Below the pieces are notes generated by a model. The model was not told the origin of the DNA and made no database searches. It worked only from the letters and a program-made list of their open reading frames with translations. 64,000 nt of DNA from Streptomyces muensis. GTDB taxonomy: Bacteria; Actinomycetota; Actinomycetes; Streptomycetales; Streptomycetaceae. The translations under genes and the position numbers were made by a program. This document shows, one piece after another, positions 16,191 to 25,179 of this stretch; within the stretch, counting starts at the first letter, position 1; every line of letters starts with the position of its first letter. The stretch covers positions 32,597-96,596 of the forward strand of contig NZ_JAKEIP010000011.1 of the NCBI RefSeq assembly GCF_021474425.1, written 5' to 3'.

Positions 16191-17441
16191 TCAGAAGCGG
16201 CCCGCGCCGCGGTACAGCTCCAGCTCCCCTTCCAACTCGACGGCGAGCACCGTGGCGTGCGGGTCGAGGTCGGACCCGGTGGGCGGTTCGATCCAGAGGA
16301 CGCCCGGTGTCTCGTGCAGGCCGCCGGTGACGCGGTGGGCCAGTTCGGTGCCGCTGCCGAGGACCGTGACCCGGCGTACCGAGCCGAGCAGTCCGCGTAC
16401 GTTGATCTCGGCGCGCGGGGCGTCGAAGAGGATCAGGTACAGGGTGCGGCGGTCCTTGGAGAGGGTGCTCGGGCCGTAGTGGTGTCCGGGCGGGAGGCCG
16501 CGCTCGGTGCCGTACACCGCCTCCGCGTGCCGCGCGATCCAGTCGCCGAGCCCTTCCAGACGTTCGGCCTGCTCGCGCGGGATCGTGCCGTCCTCGCGCG
16601 GTCCGACGCTGAGCAGCAGGTTGCCACCGCCGCCGATCGTCTCCGTGAAGTAGCGGATCAGCTGGTCGACCGACTTGTGGTTGTGGTCGTGGTGCTGATG
16701 GCCCCAGGAGTCGTTGATCGTCAGGCACAGCTCCCACGGGCCGTCCGGCGGGAGGACCGGGGCGCCCTGTTCCGGCGTCGCGTAGTCGCCCTCGCTGAGC
16801 ATGCGGGCGTTGAAGACGACGTCCGGCACCTCGGAGCGGATCAGCGCGGCCAGCTCGGGGATCCGCCACTGCTCCTCGCTGCGGTCCCACTCTCCGTCGA
16901 ACCACAGCAGGTCCGGCCGGTAACGGGACGTCAACTCCCGGATCTGGCCGTCCCGGTAGGCGAGAAAGCGTTCCCAGGCGTCCAGGTCCTCGTCCTCGGC
17001 CGCGACCTCCGAGTAACGGTTGTCCTCCAGCTCCGGCGGGCGGCCGGGCTTGCGGGTGGAGGCGTAGTCGGGGTGGCTCCAGTCCGAGTGCGAGTAGTAC
17101 AGACCGACCTTGAGGCCCTGCTCGCGCAGGGCGTCCGCGTAACCGGCGATCAGGTCGCGGCCCACGTTCAGATCGCCGTGGGCCGTGTCCCAGAGGGCCA
17201 CGCCGTCGTGGTGACGGCTGGTCAGCACGGCGTACCTGGCGCCGGCCCGCGCGAAGAGCTCGGCCCAGTCGCGCGGGTCGTAGCGGGAGGCGGTGAAGCG
17301 GTCGAACTGGGACATGTACCGGTCGTACGGGACGATGTCGTCGTAGAACGACCAGGACTCCTGGACGCCGTCCACGGCGTAGATGCCCCAGTGGATGAAG
17401 ATCCCCAACTTGGCGTCGGTGAACCAGGGTTGCATCGGCAC
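16191..17441 (-). CDS. GH29 alpha-L-fucosidase, cytoplasmic
   Basis: The 416-residue protein shows the GH29 N-terminal barrel: FTDAKLGIFIHWGIYAVDG, AKYAV-like GARYAVLTSRHHDGVALWDT, YYSHSDW, and PDLLWFDGEW, whose aspartate is the expected nucleophile. It has no signal peptide, so it would remove terminal fucose from imported glycans. The GTG at 17441 begins four bases after the stop of the GH38 gene and uses GGAGGGG inside that gene, so the two are coupled. Together they suggest degradation of fucosylated, mannose-containing glycans. Confidence 0.88.
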   Translation of the reverse strand: MPMQPWFTDAKLGIFIHWGIYAVDGVQESWSFYDDIVPYDRYMSQFDRFTASRYDPRDWAELFARAGARYAVLTSRHHDGVALWDTAHGDLNVGRDLIAGYADALREQGLKVGLYYSHSDWSHPDYASTRKPGRPPELEDNRYSEVAAEDEDLDAWERFLAYRDGQIRELTSRYRPDLLWFDGEWDRSEEQWRIPELAALIRSEVPDVVFNARMLSEGDYATPEQGAPVLPPDGPWELCLTINDSWGHQHHDHNHKSVDQLIRYFTETIGGGGNLLLSVGPREDGTIPREQAERLEGLGDWIARHAEAVYGTERGLPPGHHYGPSTLSKDRRTLYLILFDAPRAEINVRGLLGSVRRVTVLGSGTELAHRVTGGLHETPGVLWIEPPTGSDLDPHATVLAVELEGELELYRGAGRF

Positions 17442-17445
17442 GGGG

Positions 17446-20400
17446 TCAGCCCCTCCGCAGCCGGAGCGTCAGCACCTGGAAGGGCCGCAGCGAGACCGCC
17501 ACCCCGCCGTCGGAGATCTCGACCGTCTCCTCCAGCGGGCGCTCCAGCAGGTCGGTGACCTGGGCGCCGGCCAGCGGGAAGCCGGTGCGCAGCACGCCCT
17601 GGGCACGGCCGCCGCCCGACTCGTACAGGCGCACCACCACGTCACCGGACTCGTCGTCGGCGAGCTTGACCGCCTCGACGGTCACGCCCTGGCCGTCGAC
17701 CGAGACGACCGGCTCGGGTGCGCCGGCCGCGTCCGCCACCCGGAGCGGCAGGTTGAGGGAGTAGCCCTCGGCGACGGTGTCCTCGATGCTCGCGCCGGGC
17801 AACAGCGAGTAGGTGAAGCGGTGCTTGCCCTGGTCGGCCTCCGGGTCCGGGATGCGCGGGGCGCGGACCAGGCTGAGCCGGACCGTGGTCGTCGTACCGC
17901 CGTCCTCGCGGACCGTACGGGAGACGTCGTGGCCGTAGGTGGAGTCGTTCAGCACCGCGACGCCGTAGCCCGGTTCGCCGACGTGCACCCAGCGGTGGCC
18001 GGAGACCTCGAAGCGGGCCGCCTCCCAGCTGGTGTTGGTGTGGGTGGGGCGCTGGATGTGACCGAACTGGATCTCGGCGGAGGAGTGCGCGGCCCGGACG
18101 TCCACCGGGAAGGCGGCCTTGAGGATCTTCTCCGCCTCGTACCAGTCGATCTCGGTCTCGAAGTCGATGCGGGGGCTGTCGGCGCGCAGCGTGATGGTCT
18201 GGGTGATCGTCGAGCCCCTGCCGAAGGCGCGCGTCACACGGATCGCGCCCAGCAGCGGGCCCTCGGAGACGACCTCGATCGACGAGGGCTCCAGAAGATC
18301 CGTGTACCGGTTCTTGTAGTGCTTGTCGATGTCCCAGGCGTCCCAGTAGTTCGGGAGGTCGGTGTGCAGCCGGAGCAGGTTGCCCTTGTCGCCCAGGACC
18401 TCACGCCCGGCGCGCAGGTCGAGGACGGAGGACAGGGTGCCGTCGTCCGCCACCGCCACGCGCACCAGGCCGTTGTCGAGGATCCGGCCCTCGGCCTTCA
18501 CGGGCTGGGCGGGCTCCACTCCCGTCAGCGGCGCGCTGCCGCTCGCGGGCACCTCGACATACGCCGTGGCCCCCTCCGCCATACGGACGACCTCGGCCCG
18601 GTCGAACGGGCTGGTGTTGAAGACCCGGGCCTCTCCGGCACCGAGCGCCGCCACCGCCTCGGCCGTCAGCGCCTCCAGTTCCTCGGCGACACGGGCGTAC
18701 TCGGCCTCCGCCTCGCGGTGCACCCAGGCGATCGACGAGCCCGGCAGGATGTCGTGGAACTGGTGCAGCAGCACCGTCTTCCACAGCCGGTCGAGCTTCT
18801 CGTACGGGTAGGAGTAGCCCGGCGCGTGCAGCGCGGCCGTCGTCGCCCACAGCTCGGCCTCGCGGAGCCGGTGCTCGGAGCGGCGGTTGCCCTGCTTGGT
18901 GCGGGCCTGGGAGGTGTAGGTGGCGCGGTGCAGCTCCAGGTAGAGCTCGCCGACCCAGACCGGGGCGTCGGGGTACTCGGCGCGGGCCTGGGCGAAGAAC
19001 TCGTCGGGGTGTTCGACGACGACCTTGGGTGAGCCCTCCAGGTCGGCGAGACGGCGGGCGCGCTCCATGATCTCGCGGGTGGGGCCGCCGCCGCCGTCGC
19101 CCCAGCCGAAGGGGGCCAGCGAGCGGGTGCCGCCGCCCTTCTCGGAGTAGTTGCGAACCGCGCGGTCCATCTCCTCGCCGCTGAAGCGGGCGTTGTAGGT
19201 GTCGACGGGCGGGAAGTGCGTGAAGATGCGGGTGCCGTCGATGCCCTCCCACCAGAAGGTGTGGTGGGGGAACTTGTTGGTCTGGTTCCAGGAGATCTTC
19301 TGGGTCAGGAACCACTCGTTGCCGGCGAGCTTGGCGAGCTGCGGGTAGGCGGCGGTGTAGCCGAAGGAGTCGGGCAGCCAGACGCCCTTGGTCTCGACGC
19401 CGAAGTGCTCGATGAAGAACCGCTTGCCGTGGATCAGCTGGCGGGCGATGGCCTCGCCGCCGGGCAGGTTGCCGTCGGCCTCCACCCACATGCCGCCGAC
19501 CGGCGCCCACTGGCCCTTCTTCACGGACTCCTGGATGCGGGCCCACACGTGCGGGTAGTTGTCGCGCACCCACTCGTACTGCTGGGCCTGGGAGCAGGCG
19601 AAGATGAAGTCGTCGTACTCGTCGGCGAGCGACGTGACGTTGGAGAAGGTGCGGGACGTCTTGCGCTTGGTCTCGCGGATCGGCCAGAGCCAGGCGGAGT
19701 CGATGTGGGCGTGGCCGACGCCGGAGATGGTGTGCGCGCTGGCGTGCGCGGGACGGGCCAGGACGGGGGCGAGCACCTCGCGTACGGCGGCCGCGCTGCC
19801 GGAGACGTCGTCCAGGTCGAGGGCGTCCATGGCCCGGTCGAGGGCGTGCATGATCTCGTGGCGGCGCGGCTCGTGCTCGCCGAGGTGGACCATGAGCTCG
19901 CGCAGCACCTGGATGTCCAGGTCGAGGTGCCAGACCTCCTCGTCCAGGACGGCGAGGTCGGCGCGCTGGAAGGTGTAGAGGGGCTTGTCTCCGGCGGTGA
20001 GGATGTCGCCGAGCGGGGTCGTCTTCGAGAAGTTGTCGGCGAGGATGTCCGGGTTGGAGGCGGCCTCGACCAGGTAGTCGATCTCCTCGCCGCCCACTGC
20101 CGGGTTGCCGATCGGCACGTACTGGTTGAGCGGGTTGACCGCCTTCAGCGGCCGGCCGTCGGGCAGGTGGACCAGGGCCTCGGCCTGGTTGCCGGGCCAG
20201 TCCCCCACGAAGCCGAGGTCGATGACCGCCTCGACGCGCCGGCCCGCCCACTCGGCGGGCACCCGCCCGCGCATCCGGAACCAGGTCGTGCCCCAGGGCG
20301 GGCCCCACGGGGTGTCCATCGCGAAGGGCGTGTACCGGGCGGCCGCGGCCTCCTCGAAGGAGACGGGCTCGCCCGGCGCCTGCCATGCCTCGACGTCGAA

Positions 20401-20490
20401 GGGGACGGTGGCCGAGTAGATCGCGGGCTTGATGCGCTGGTTGTGGACGCGCTCGACGCGTTCCTCGATCCGGCGGCGTTCGTCGTGCAT
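17446..20490 (-). CDS. GH38 alpha-mannosidase
   Basis: The 1014-residue retaining alpha-mannosidase carries GVGHAHIDSAWLWPIRE (zinc-binding His/Asp), GVWLPDSFGYTAAYPQ (nucleophile Asp near residue 374) and HQFHDILPGSSI (zinc His/Asp). A middle helical domain and C-terminal beta domains follow, as in the bacterial and class II enzymes. No signal peptide is present, so it acts inside the cell on mannosides brought in by a transporter, probably the ABC system at 23893-27007. It heads a two-gene unit with the fucosidase. A 12-base palindrome lies 58 bases upstream of the ATG, so the pair may be controlled separately from the GH4/DeoR genes. Confidence 0.92.
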   Translation of the reverse strand: MHDERRRIEERVERVHNQRIKPAIYSATVPFDVEAWQAPGEPVSFEEAAAARYTPFAMDTPWGPPWGTTWFRMRGRVPAEWAGRRVEAVIDLGFVGDWPGNQAEALVHLPDGRPLKAVNPLNQYVPIGNPAVGGEEIDYLVEAASNPDILADNFSKTTPLGDILTAGDKPLYTFQRADLAVLDEEVWHLDLDIQVLRELMVHLGEHEPRRHEIMHALDRAMDALDLDDVSGSAAAVREVLAPVLARPAHASAHTISGVGHAHIDSAWLWPIRETKRKTSRTFSNVTSLADEYDDFIFACSQAQQYEWVRDNYPHVWARIQESVKKGQWAPVGGMWVEADGNLPGGEAIARQLIHGKRFFIEHFGVETKGVWLPDSFGYTAAYPQLAKLAGNEWFLTQKISWNQTNKFPHHTFWWEGIDGTRIFTHFPPVDTYNARFSGEEMDRAVRNYSEKGGGTRSLAPFGWGDGGGGPTREIMERARRLADLEGSPKVVVEHPDEFFAQARAEYPDAPVWVGELYLELHRATYTSQARTKQGNRRSEHRLREAELWATTAALHAPGYSYPYEKLDRLWKTVLLHQFHDILPGSSIAWVHREAEAEYARVAEELEALTAEAVAALGAGEARVFNTSPFDRAEVVRMAEGATAYVEVPASGSAPLTGVEPAQPVKAEGRILDNGLVRVAVADDGTLSSVLDLRAGREVLGDKGNLLRLHTDLPNYWDAWDIDKHYKNRYTDLLEPSSIEVVSEGPLLGAIRVTRAFGRGSTITQTITLRADSPRIDFETEIDWYEAEKILKAAFPVDVRAAHSSAEIQFGHIQRPTHTNTSWEAARFEVSGHRWVHVGEPGYGVAVLNDSTYGHDVSRTVREDGGTTTTVRLSLVRAPRIPDPEADQGKHRFTYSLLPGASIEDTVAEGYSLNLPLRVADAAGAPEPVVSVDGQGVTVEAVKLADDESGDVVVRLYESGGGRAQGVLRTGFPLAGAQVTDLLERPLEETVEISDGGVAVSLRPFQVLTLRLRRG

Positions 20491-20548
20491 CAGGGTCTCC
20501 AGGGAGGGAGAGAACGGAGGGGAAGCGAGGGGCTCCTCGGCGACTGCT

Positions 20549-20560
20549 GAAAGCGCTTTC
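20549..20560. promoter_or_regulatory. Palindromic operator before the GH38-GH29 unit
   Basis: GAAAGCGCTTTC is a perfect 12-base palindrome with the central GCGC typical of LacI/CcpA-like and some ROK operators. It lies between the end of the GH4 gene and the start of the GH38 gene, where it could repress the latter. No LacI gene is adjacent, so the binding protein is unknown. Confidence 0.5.
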
Positions 20561-20571
20561 CAGCGCCGGCG

Positions 20572-21912
20572 CTACTTAAGGTACGCCAGACCCGGGTGGA
20601 CCGAGGAGTAGCCCTCGACCAGCCTGCGGGCGACATTGACCGAGTCGACCAGGGGGTGCAGCGCGAACGCCTTCACCGCCGTCGAGCGCGAGCCGGCCTC
20701 GGCCGCCGCCAGCACCTCCCGCTCGACCGCCTTGACCGAGCAGACCAGGCCCGTGGCGTGGTCGGGCAGCGGGGCGACGGCGACCGGGTGTGCGCCGTTG
20801 GCGTCGACCAGGCAGGGCACCTCGATGACGGCCTCGGAGTCGAGCACGGACAGCGTGCTCCGGTTGCGGACGTTGAGGATCAGGGTGGTGCGCTCGTCGC
20901 GGGCGATGGCCCGCATCAGGGCCAGCGCGACCTTCTCGTAGCCGCCGGACAGGTCGTCGGCGTCGCGCTCGCCGGCGCCGGCCGTCTCCCGGTTCTCGGA
21001 CATGTAGGTGGCCTCGCGCTCGGCGCGGGTGCGGTCCCAGATGTCCAGGGCGGAGGCGTCCGACCGCTCGACCTCGCGGTAGAAGTGCGCCTGCTGGTCG
21101 GCGAGGAAGGCGCCGCGGGTCTTGTCGGCCTGCTGGTAGGCGCGCACGGCCTCGCGGTTGAAGTAGTAGTAGTGCAGGTATTCGTTGGGGATGGCGCCGA
21201 GGGACCGCAGCCAGTCGACGCCGAAGAGCTTGCCCTCCTCGAAGGAGCCGAGCAGATCGGGGTCGGCGAGCAGCCGCGGAAGCTCGTCGCGGCCGGCGAC
21301 GCGCAGGCCGCGCACCCAGCCGAGGTGATTGAGGCCGACGTAGTCGATCCACGCCTCGCCGGGGTTCTTGACGCCGAGGACGCGGGCGATACGGCGGCCG
21401 AGGCCGACCGGTGAGTCGCAGATGCCGATGACACGGTCGCCGAGGTGGCGGGACATGGCCTCGGTGACCAGTCCGGCGGGGTTGGTGAAGTTGATGACCC
21501 AGGCGTCCGGCGCGAGTCGGGCCACGCGCTGGGCGATGTCGACGGCGACGGGGACCGTGCGCAGGCCGTAGGCGATGCCGCCCGCGCCGACCGTCTCCTG
21601 GCCGAGGACGCCCTCGGCGAGCGCGACCCGCTCGTCGTTGGCCCGGCCTTCGAGACCGCCGACGCGGATCGCCGAGAAGACGAAGTCGGCGCCGCGCAGC
21701 GCCTCGTCCAGATCGGTGGTGGCCCTCACCTCGGGCGCGTCCGGCACCCCGGCCGCCTGCTCGGCGAGGACGCGGGTCACGGCCTTGAGGCGGCCGGCGT
21801 CCAGGTCGTGCAGCACGACCTGGGTGACCCGGCCCTCGGCGCGGTCCGTCAGGAGCGCCCCGTACACGAGCGGCACACGGAATCCGCCGCCGCCCAGAAT
21901 CGTCAGTCTCAC
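20572..21912 (-). CDS. GH4-family NAD-dependent glycosidase (6-phospho-beta-glucosidase like)
   Basis: The 446-residue protein starts with a dinucleotide-binding loop (LTILGGGGFRVPLVYGALL), followed by VFSAIRVGG, INFTNPAGLVTEAMSRH, the metal-site cysteine in GICDSPVGLG and histidine in GLNHLGW. This is the GH4 set; these enzymes cleave glycosides by an oxidation-elimination route using NAD and manganese. The 6-phospho-beta-glucosidase subgroup fits best, but substrate is uncertain. GTG at 21912 overlaps the DeoR stop as GTGA. A PfkB sugar kinase lies divergently nearby, which could supply a phosphorylated substrate. Confidence 0.82.
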   Translation of the reverse strand: MRLTILGGGGFRVPLVYGALLTDRAEGRVTQVVLHDLDAGRLKAVTRVLAEQAAGVPDAPEVRATTDLDEALRGADFVFSAIRVGGLEGRANDERVALAEGVLGQETVGAGGIAYGLRTVPVAVDIAQRVARLAPDAWVINFTNPAGLVTEAMSRHLGDRVIGICDSPVGLGRRIARVLGVKNPGEAWIDYVGLNHLGWVRGLRVAGRDELPRLLADPDLLGSFEEGKLFGVDWLRSLGAIPNEYLHYYYFNREAVRAYQQADKTRGAFLADQQAHFYREVERSDASALDIWDRTRAEREATYMSENRETAGAGERDADDLSGGYEKVALALMRAIARDERTTLILNVRNRSTLSVLDSEAVIEVPCLVDANGAHPVAVAPLPDHATGLVCSVKAVEREVLAAAEAGSRSTAVKAFALHPLVDSVNVARRLVEGYSSVHPGLAYLK

Positions 21913-22694
21913 TCTTGCACCTTTCCTGCCACGACCACCTCGACGCCCGCCTCCTCCAGGGAGGACCGGGTCGCCGCGTCGACCGGCGCGTTCGTCACCA
22001 CCACGTCCAGGTCGTCCGGACCGCACACCTTCGCCATCCCCGTACCCGGGAACTTCGCCGCGTCCGCGAGCAGGACGACCTTGTCGCCGGCCTTGATCAT
22101 GGCCCGCTTGACCGGCACCTCGACGACCGTCGTGTCCATCACCTGACCACCGGGCCGCACTCCACTGGTGCCCAGAAAGAGCCAGTCGGCATGCAGCTGG
22201 CGCAGATTGTCCTCGGTGAGGAAGCCGACCAGCGAGCGGTACTCGCGGCGGACCATGCCGCCCAGCAGCACCAGCTCGATGCCCTCGTCGTCGGCGAGCT
22301 CCTCGTAGACCACCAGGTTGCTGGTGATCACCGTGAGACGGCGGCCGTGCAGCTGGCGGGCCAGCCGGAAGGCGGTGGTGCCGATGTCGAGCAGCACCGA
22401 CTGACCGTCTTCGATCATCGCGGCGGCACGCGCGGCTATGGCGTCCTTCTCGGGCACGCGCATCTCGGCGACCTCGGCGAAGGGCTGGTCGCCCTCCTCC
22501 ACGACCGCCCCGCCGTGCACCCGCGTGAGCAGCCCGTCCTCCTCGAGTTTGACCAGGTCACGCCTGATCGTGGCCGGGCTCACACCCAGCTGCTCGGAGA
22601 GATCGGTCACGGCCGCGGGGCCCCCGGCGCGCAGGGCCCGCAGGATGAGTTGGTGTCGTCGTTCTGCCAGCACGACGTGAACACTACTCGTCAT
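21909..22694 (-). CDS. DeoR/GlpR-family transcriptional repressor
   Basis: The 261-residue regulator has the DeoR winged helix (ERRHQLILRALRAGGPAAVT, then DLSEQLGVSPATIRRDL) and the C-terminal sugar-phosphate-sensing DeoRC domain (VLLDIGTTAFRLARQL; VVTNAPVD). Effectors of this family are phosphorylated sugars, which suits the neighbouring PfkB kinase. The ATG at 22694 is chosen; a TTG two codons upstream is possible and neither has a clear ribosome site. Its stop overlaps the GH4 start, and it is divergent from the kinase-transporter operon. It probably represses both sides from the 105-base intergenic region. Confidence 0.88.
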   Translation of the reverse strand: MTSSVHVVLAERRHQLILRALRAGGPAAVTDLSEQLGVSPATIRRDLVKLEEDGLLTRVHGGAVVEEGDQPFAEVAEMRVPEKDAIAARAAAMIEDGQSVLLDIGTTAFRLARQLHGRRLTVITSNLVVYEELADDEGIELVLLGGMVRREYRSLVGFLTEDNLRQLHADWLFLGTSGVRPGGQVMDTTVVEVPVKRAMIKAGDKVVLLADAAKFPGTGMAKVCGPDDLDVVVTNAPVDAATRSSLEEAGVEVVVAGKVQE

Positions 22695-22713
22695 CTTCAA
22701 TCATCGCCATGCT

Positions 22714-22776
22714 CATTTCTGCTCGGGTATTGACCAATCTCTCCGATCGGCGCACGATTCCGCTCACCGAAATGAA
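22714..22776. promoter_or_regulatory. Promoter and candidate DeoR operators before the kinase-transporter operon
   Basis: TTGACC (22731-22736) and CACGAT (22754-22759) with a 17-base spacer form a plus-strand promoter, with a start expected near 22766. Inverted copies of TCATTTC lie on both sides, at 22714-22720 and as GAAATGA at 22770-22776; flanking bases extend the match to 9 of 11. The second copy would cover the start of transcription. Binding by the adjacent DeoR protein is inferred. Confidence 0.5.
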
Positions 22777-22800
22777 GAGTTTTGACGAGAGGACCCAGCC

Positions 22801-23820
22801 GTGGACGACGACCGGCCCGATGCGCTGCTGACCGGGCTGCTCTTCTACGACCTCGTCCTCACGGGGCTCGGGAAGCCGCCCACACCGGGTGAGGAGATCT
22901 GGACCGGCGGCATGGGCTGCGGTCCCGGCGGCATCGCCAACCTCGCGGTCGCCGCCTCCCGCTTCGGCCTCACGACCTCGCTGGCCACGGTGTTCGGCGA
23001 CGACCTCTACGGCGAGTACTGCCGGGACGTGCTGTGCGACCAGGAGGACATCGACCTCTCGCTCTCCCGCACGGCGGACGGCTGGCCCACCCCGGTCACC
23101 GTCTCCCTCGCCTACGGCCACGACCGGGCCCTGGTCACCCACGGCCAGGAGCCCCCGTACTCGCAGGACGCGCTGATGGGCGACCCGCCCGAGGCGCGCA
23201 CGGCCCTGGTGCACATCGAGGCCGAACCCCGCGCCTGGCTCGCCAAGGCCGCCGCGAACGGCACCCACATCTACGCCGACGTCGGCTGGGACCCCACCCA
23301 GCAGTGGTCCACCGACCTGCTCGAACAGCTCTCCCTGTGCCACGCCTTCCTCCCCAACGAGACCGAGGCGATGGCCTACACCCGCACCGACAGCGCGGTC
23401 GCGGCCCTCGGCACGCTCAGCGAGCTGGTGCCGGTGGCCGTGGTCACCCGCGGCGGGGACGGCGCCGTCGCCGTCGACCAGACGACCGGCGAGTACGCCG
23501 AGGTCCCCGCCCTCGACGTCGACGTCCTCGACGCGACGGGCGCCGGTGACGTGTTCGGGGCGAGCTTCGTCGCGGCCTCGCTCGGCGGCTGGTCCCTGGA
23601 GGAACGGCTCAGGTTCGCCGTCCTGGCCGCCGGCCTGTCGGTCGGCCGGCACGGCGGCGCCCTGGCCGCCCCCGGCTGGTACGGCGTCGACCGCTGGTGG
23701 CGCTCCCTGACCGACCCCGAGCTGAAGCGGACGTACGGCTTCCTAGCGGACCGGCTCCCCGAGAACCCGGGGCCGCCCGTCGCGTACGCCCCCGTGACCC
23801 CGCCCGCACGGCAGAACTGA
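22801..23820 (+). CDS. PfkB-family carbohydrate kinase
   Basis: The 339-residue protein belongs to the ribokinase/PfkB fold: an N-terminal substrate region (GGMGCGPGGIANLAVAASRF) and the ATP/catalytic signature DATGAGDVFGASF with the catalytic Asp. It phosphorylates a sugar in the cytoplasm, presumably one freed by the surrounding glycosidases, giving the sugar phosphate that the DeoR regulator would sense. It is the first gene of the operon that continues with the ABC importer and GH2 enzyme. GTG at 22801 follows AGAGGA. The exact sugar (ribose, fructose, adenosine or another) is not predictable. Confidence 0.85.
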   Translation: MDDDRPDALLTGLLFYDLVLTGLGKPPTPGEEIWTGGMGCGPGGIANLAVAASRFGLTTSLATVFGDDLYGEYCRDVLCDQEDIDLSLSRTADGWPTPVTVSLAYGHDRALVTHGQEPPYSQDALMGDPPEARTALVHIEAEPRAWLAKAAANGTHIYADVGWDPTQQWSTDLLEQLSLCHAFLPNETEAMAYTRTDSAVAALGTLSELVPVAVVTRGGDGAVAVDQTTGEYAEVPALDVDVLDATGAGDVFGASFVAASLGGWSLEERLRFAVLAAGLSVGRHGGALAAPGWYGVDRWWRSLTDPELKRTYGFLADRLPENPGPPVAYAPVTPPARQN

Positions 23821-23892
23821 CCCCCACTGTTCTCCTCCCCCCACGCCCCTCTCATGCGAAGTCCCGAAAAGATCCGAAAGGCGGTGGGAGCT

Positions 23893-25179
23893 GTGCGGCT
23901 CTCACGAAGAGGCCTGCTCCGCGCGGGCCTGGCCAGTACGGCCGCCACGGCGCTCGGCGGCCTGGCGTCCGGCTGTGCCGTTCCGACCGGCTCGACCGGC
24001 CGGAACATGGTCCTGTGGTATTGGAGCGGCGGACTGAGCGACACGGTCGTCAAGAACGCCAAGGCGCGTTACGACAGCTCCGTGGACCTCGACGCCATCC
24101 AGATCGGCGGCCAGTACCGCTCGAAGCTCATCACCACCATCACCGGCCGGGCCCACATCCCCGACATCGCGGGGCTCAAGGGCGAGGACATGGCCGCCTA
24201 CCTGCCGAACGCGGACCAGTTCGTCGACCTGCGGACGCTGGGCGCGGAGAAGTACAAGAGCCGGTACCTGTCCTGGAAGTGGGACCAGGGCATCGCCGAC
24301 GACGGCACGATGGTCGGCTTCCCGATCGACTGCGGGCCGGTCGCGCACTACTACCAGTTCGAGATCTTCCGCAGGGCCGGGCTGCCGTACGAGCCCGACG
24401 ACGTGTCGAAGGAGCTGAACACCTGGGAGAAGTTCTTCGACGCGGGTGTACAACTCGGCAAGCGCGTCCCGGGGGCCAAGCTGCTCACCGACGTCAACTC
24501 GGTCTTCGAGAACGTCGTGCAGCAGGGGACGCAGCGGTACGTCGACAAGGACCGCCAGTTCATCGGCGACCAGGATCATGTGCGCCGGGCGTGGGCGCTC
24601 GCCGTGGAGGCCAAGCGGCGCGGGATCGTCTCCGACCTGGTCAGCGGCACCCCGGACCAGCAGTCCGCCGTCCAGGACGGCAAGCTGCCGAGCCAGCTGA
24701 ACGCCTCCTGGGCCAGCTTCGACATCAAGAACGGCGTGCCGAAGACCAAGGGCAGGTGGCGGGTGGCGCAGATGCCGGTGCGGCCCGCCAACAACGGCGG
24801 CTCGTTCCTGTCGATCACCAAGGCGTGCCGGGAGCCCGAGCAGGCCTTCGAGATCATCACCTGGATCCTCGACGCGGCCAACCAGGCACAGGGTTACGTC
24901 GACGCGGGCCTGTTCCCCTCCACGCCCGCCTCGTACGGCCTGAAGCAGATGCAGGAGCCGGACGAGTTCTTCGGCGGCCAGGTCACCACGGATGTCTTCG
25001 GGCCGGCCGCGCAGAAGATCGCGGTCGCCTACAACAGCCCGTTCGACATCGCGCTCGGGCAGCCCCTCAAGGACGAGATCAAGAACGTCGGCGTCCTCGG
25101 CAAGGACCCGAAGAAGGCCTGGAGTGACGCCATGAGCAAGTGCCGTCGCATCGCGAAGCACCTGGGGGTGAGCTACTGA
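23893..25179 (+). CDS. Tat-exported sugar-binding lipoprotein of an ABC importer
   Basis: The 428-residue family-1 solute-binding protein has a twin-arginine motif (SRRGLLRAG) and lipobox (LASGC), so it is probably exported folded by Tat and then lipidated. GTG at 23893 has GGGAG at ribosome-site distance and places the twin arginines four residues in; an ATG at 23854 would add 13 residues but lacks a ribosome site. It binds the sugar carried by the two permeases that follow, beginning with a TGATG overlap. Context suggests glycan oligosaccharides containing mannose, fucose or galactose. Confidence 0.87.
   Translation: MRLSRRGLLRAGLASTAATALGGLASGCAVPTGSTGRNMVLWYWSGGLSDTVVKNAKARYDSSVDLDAIQIGGQYRSKLITTITGRAHIPDIAGLKGEDMAAYLPNADQFVDLRTLGAEKYKSRYLSWKWDQGIADDGTMVGFPIDCGPVAHYYQFEIFRRAGLPYEPDDVSKELNTWEKFFDAGVQLGKRVPGAKLLTDVNSVFENVVQQGTQRYVDKDRQFIGDQDHVRRAWALAVEAKRRGIVSDLVSGTPDQQSAVQDGKLPSQLNASWASFDIKNGVPKTKGRWRVAQMPVRPANNGGSFLSITKACREPEQAFEIITWILDAANQAQGYVDAGLFPSTPASYGLKQMQEPDEFFGGQVTTDVFGPAAQKIAVAYNSPFDIALGQPLKDEIKNVGVLGKDPKKAWSDAMSKCRRIAKHLGVSY

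Noticed and set aside
16921..16932. Possible TTA codon in the fucosidase gene
   Set aside because: The frame reads CGT TAC, so the TTA is out of frame.
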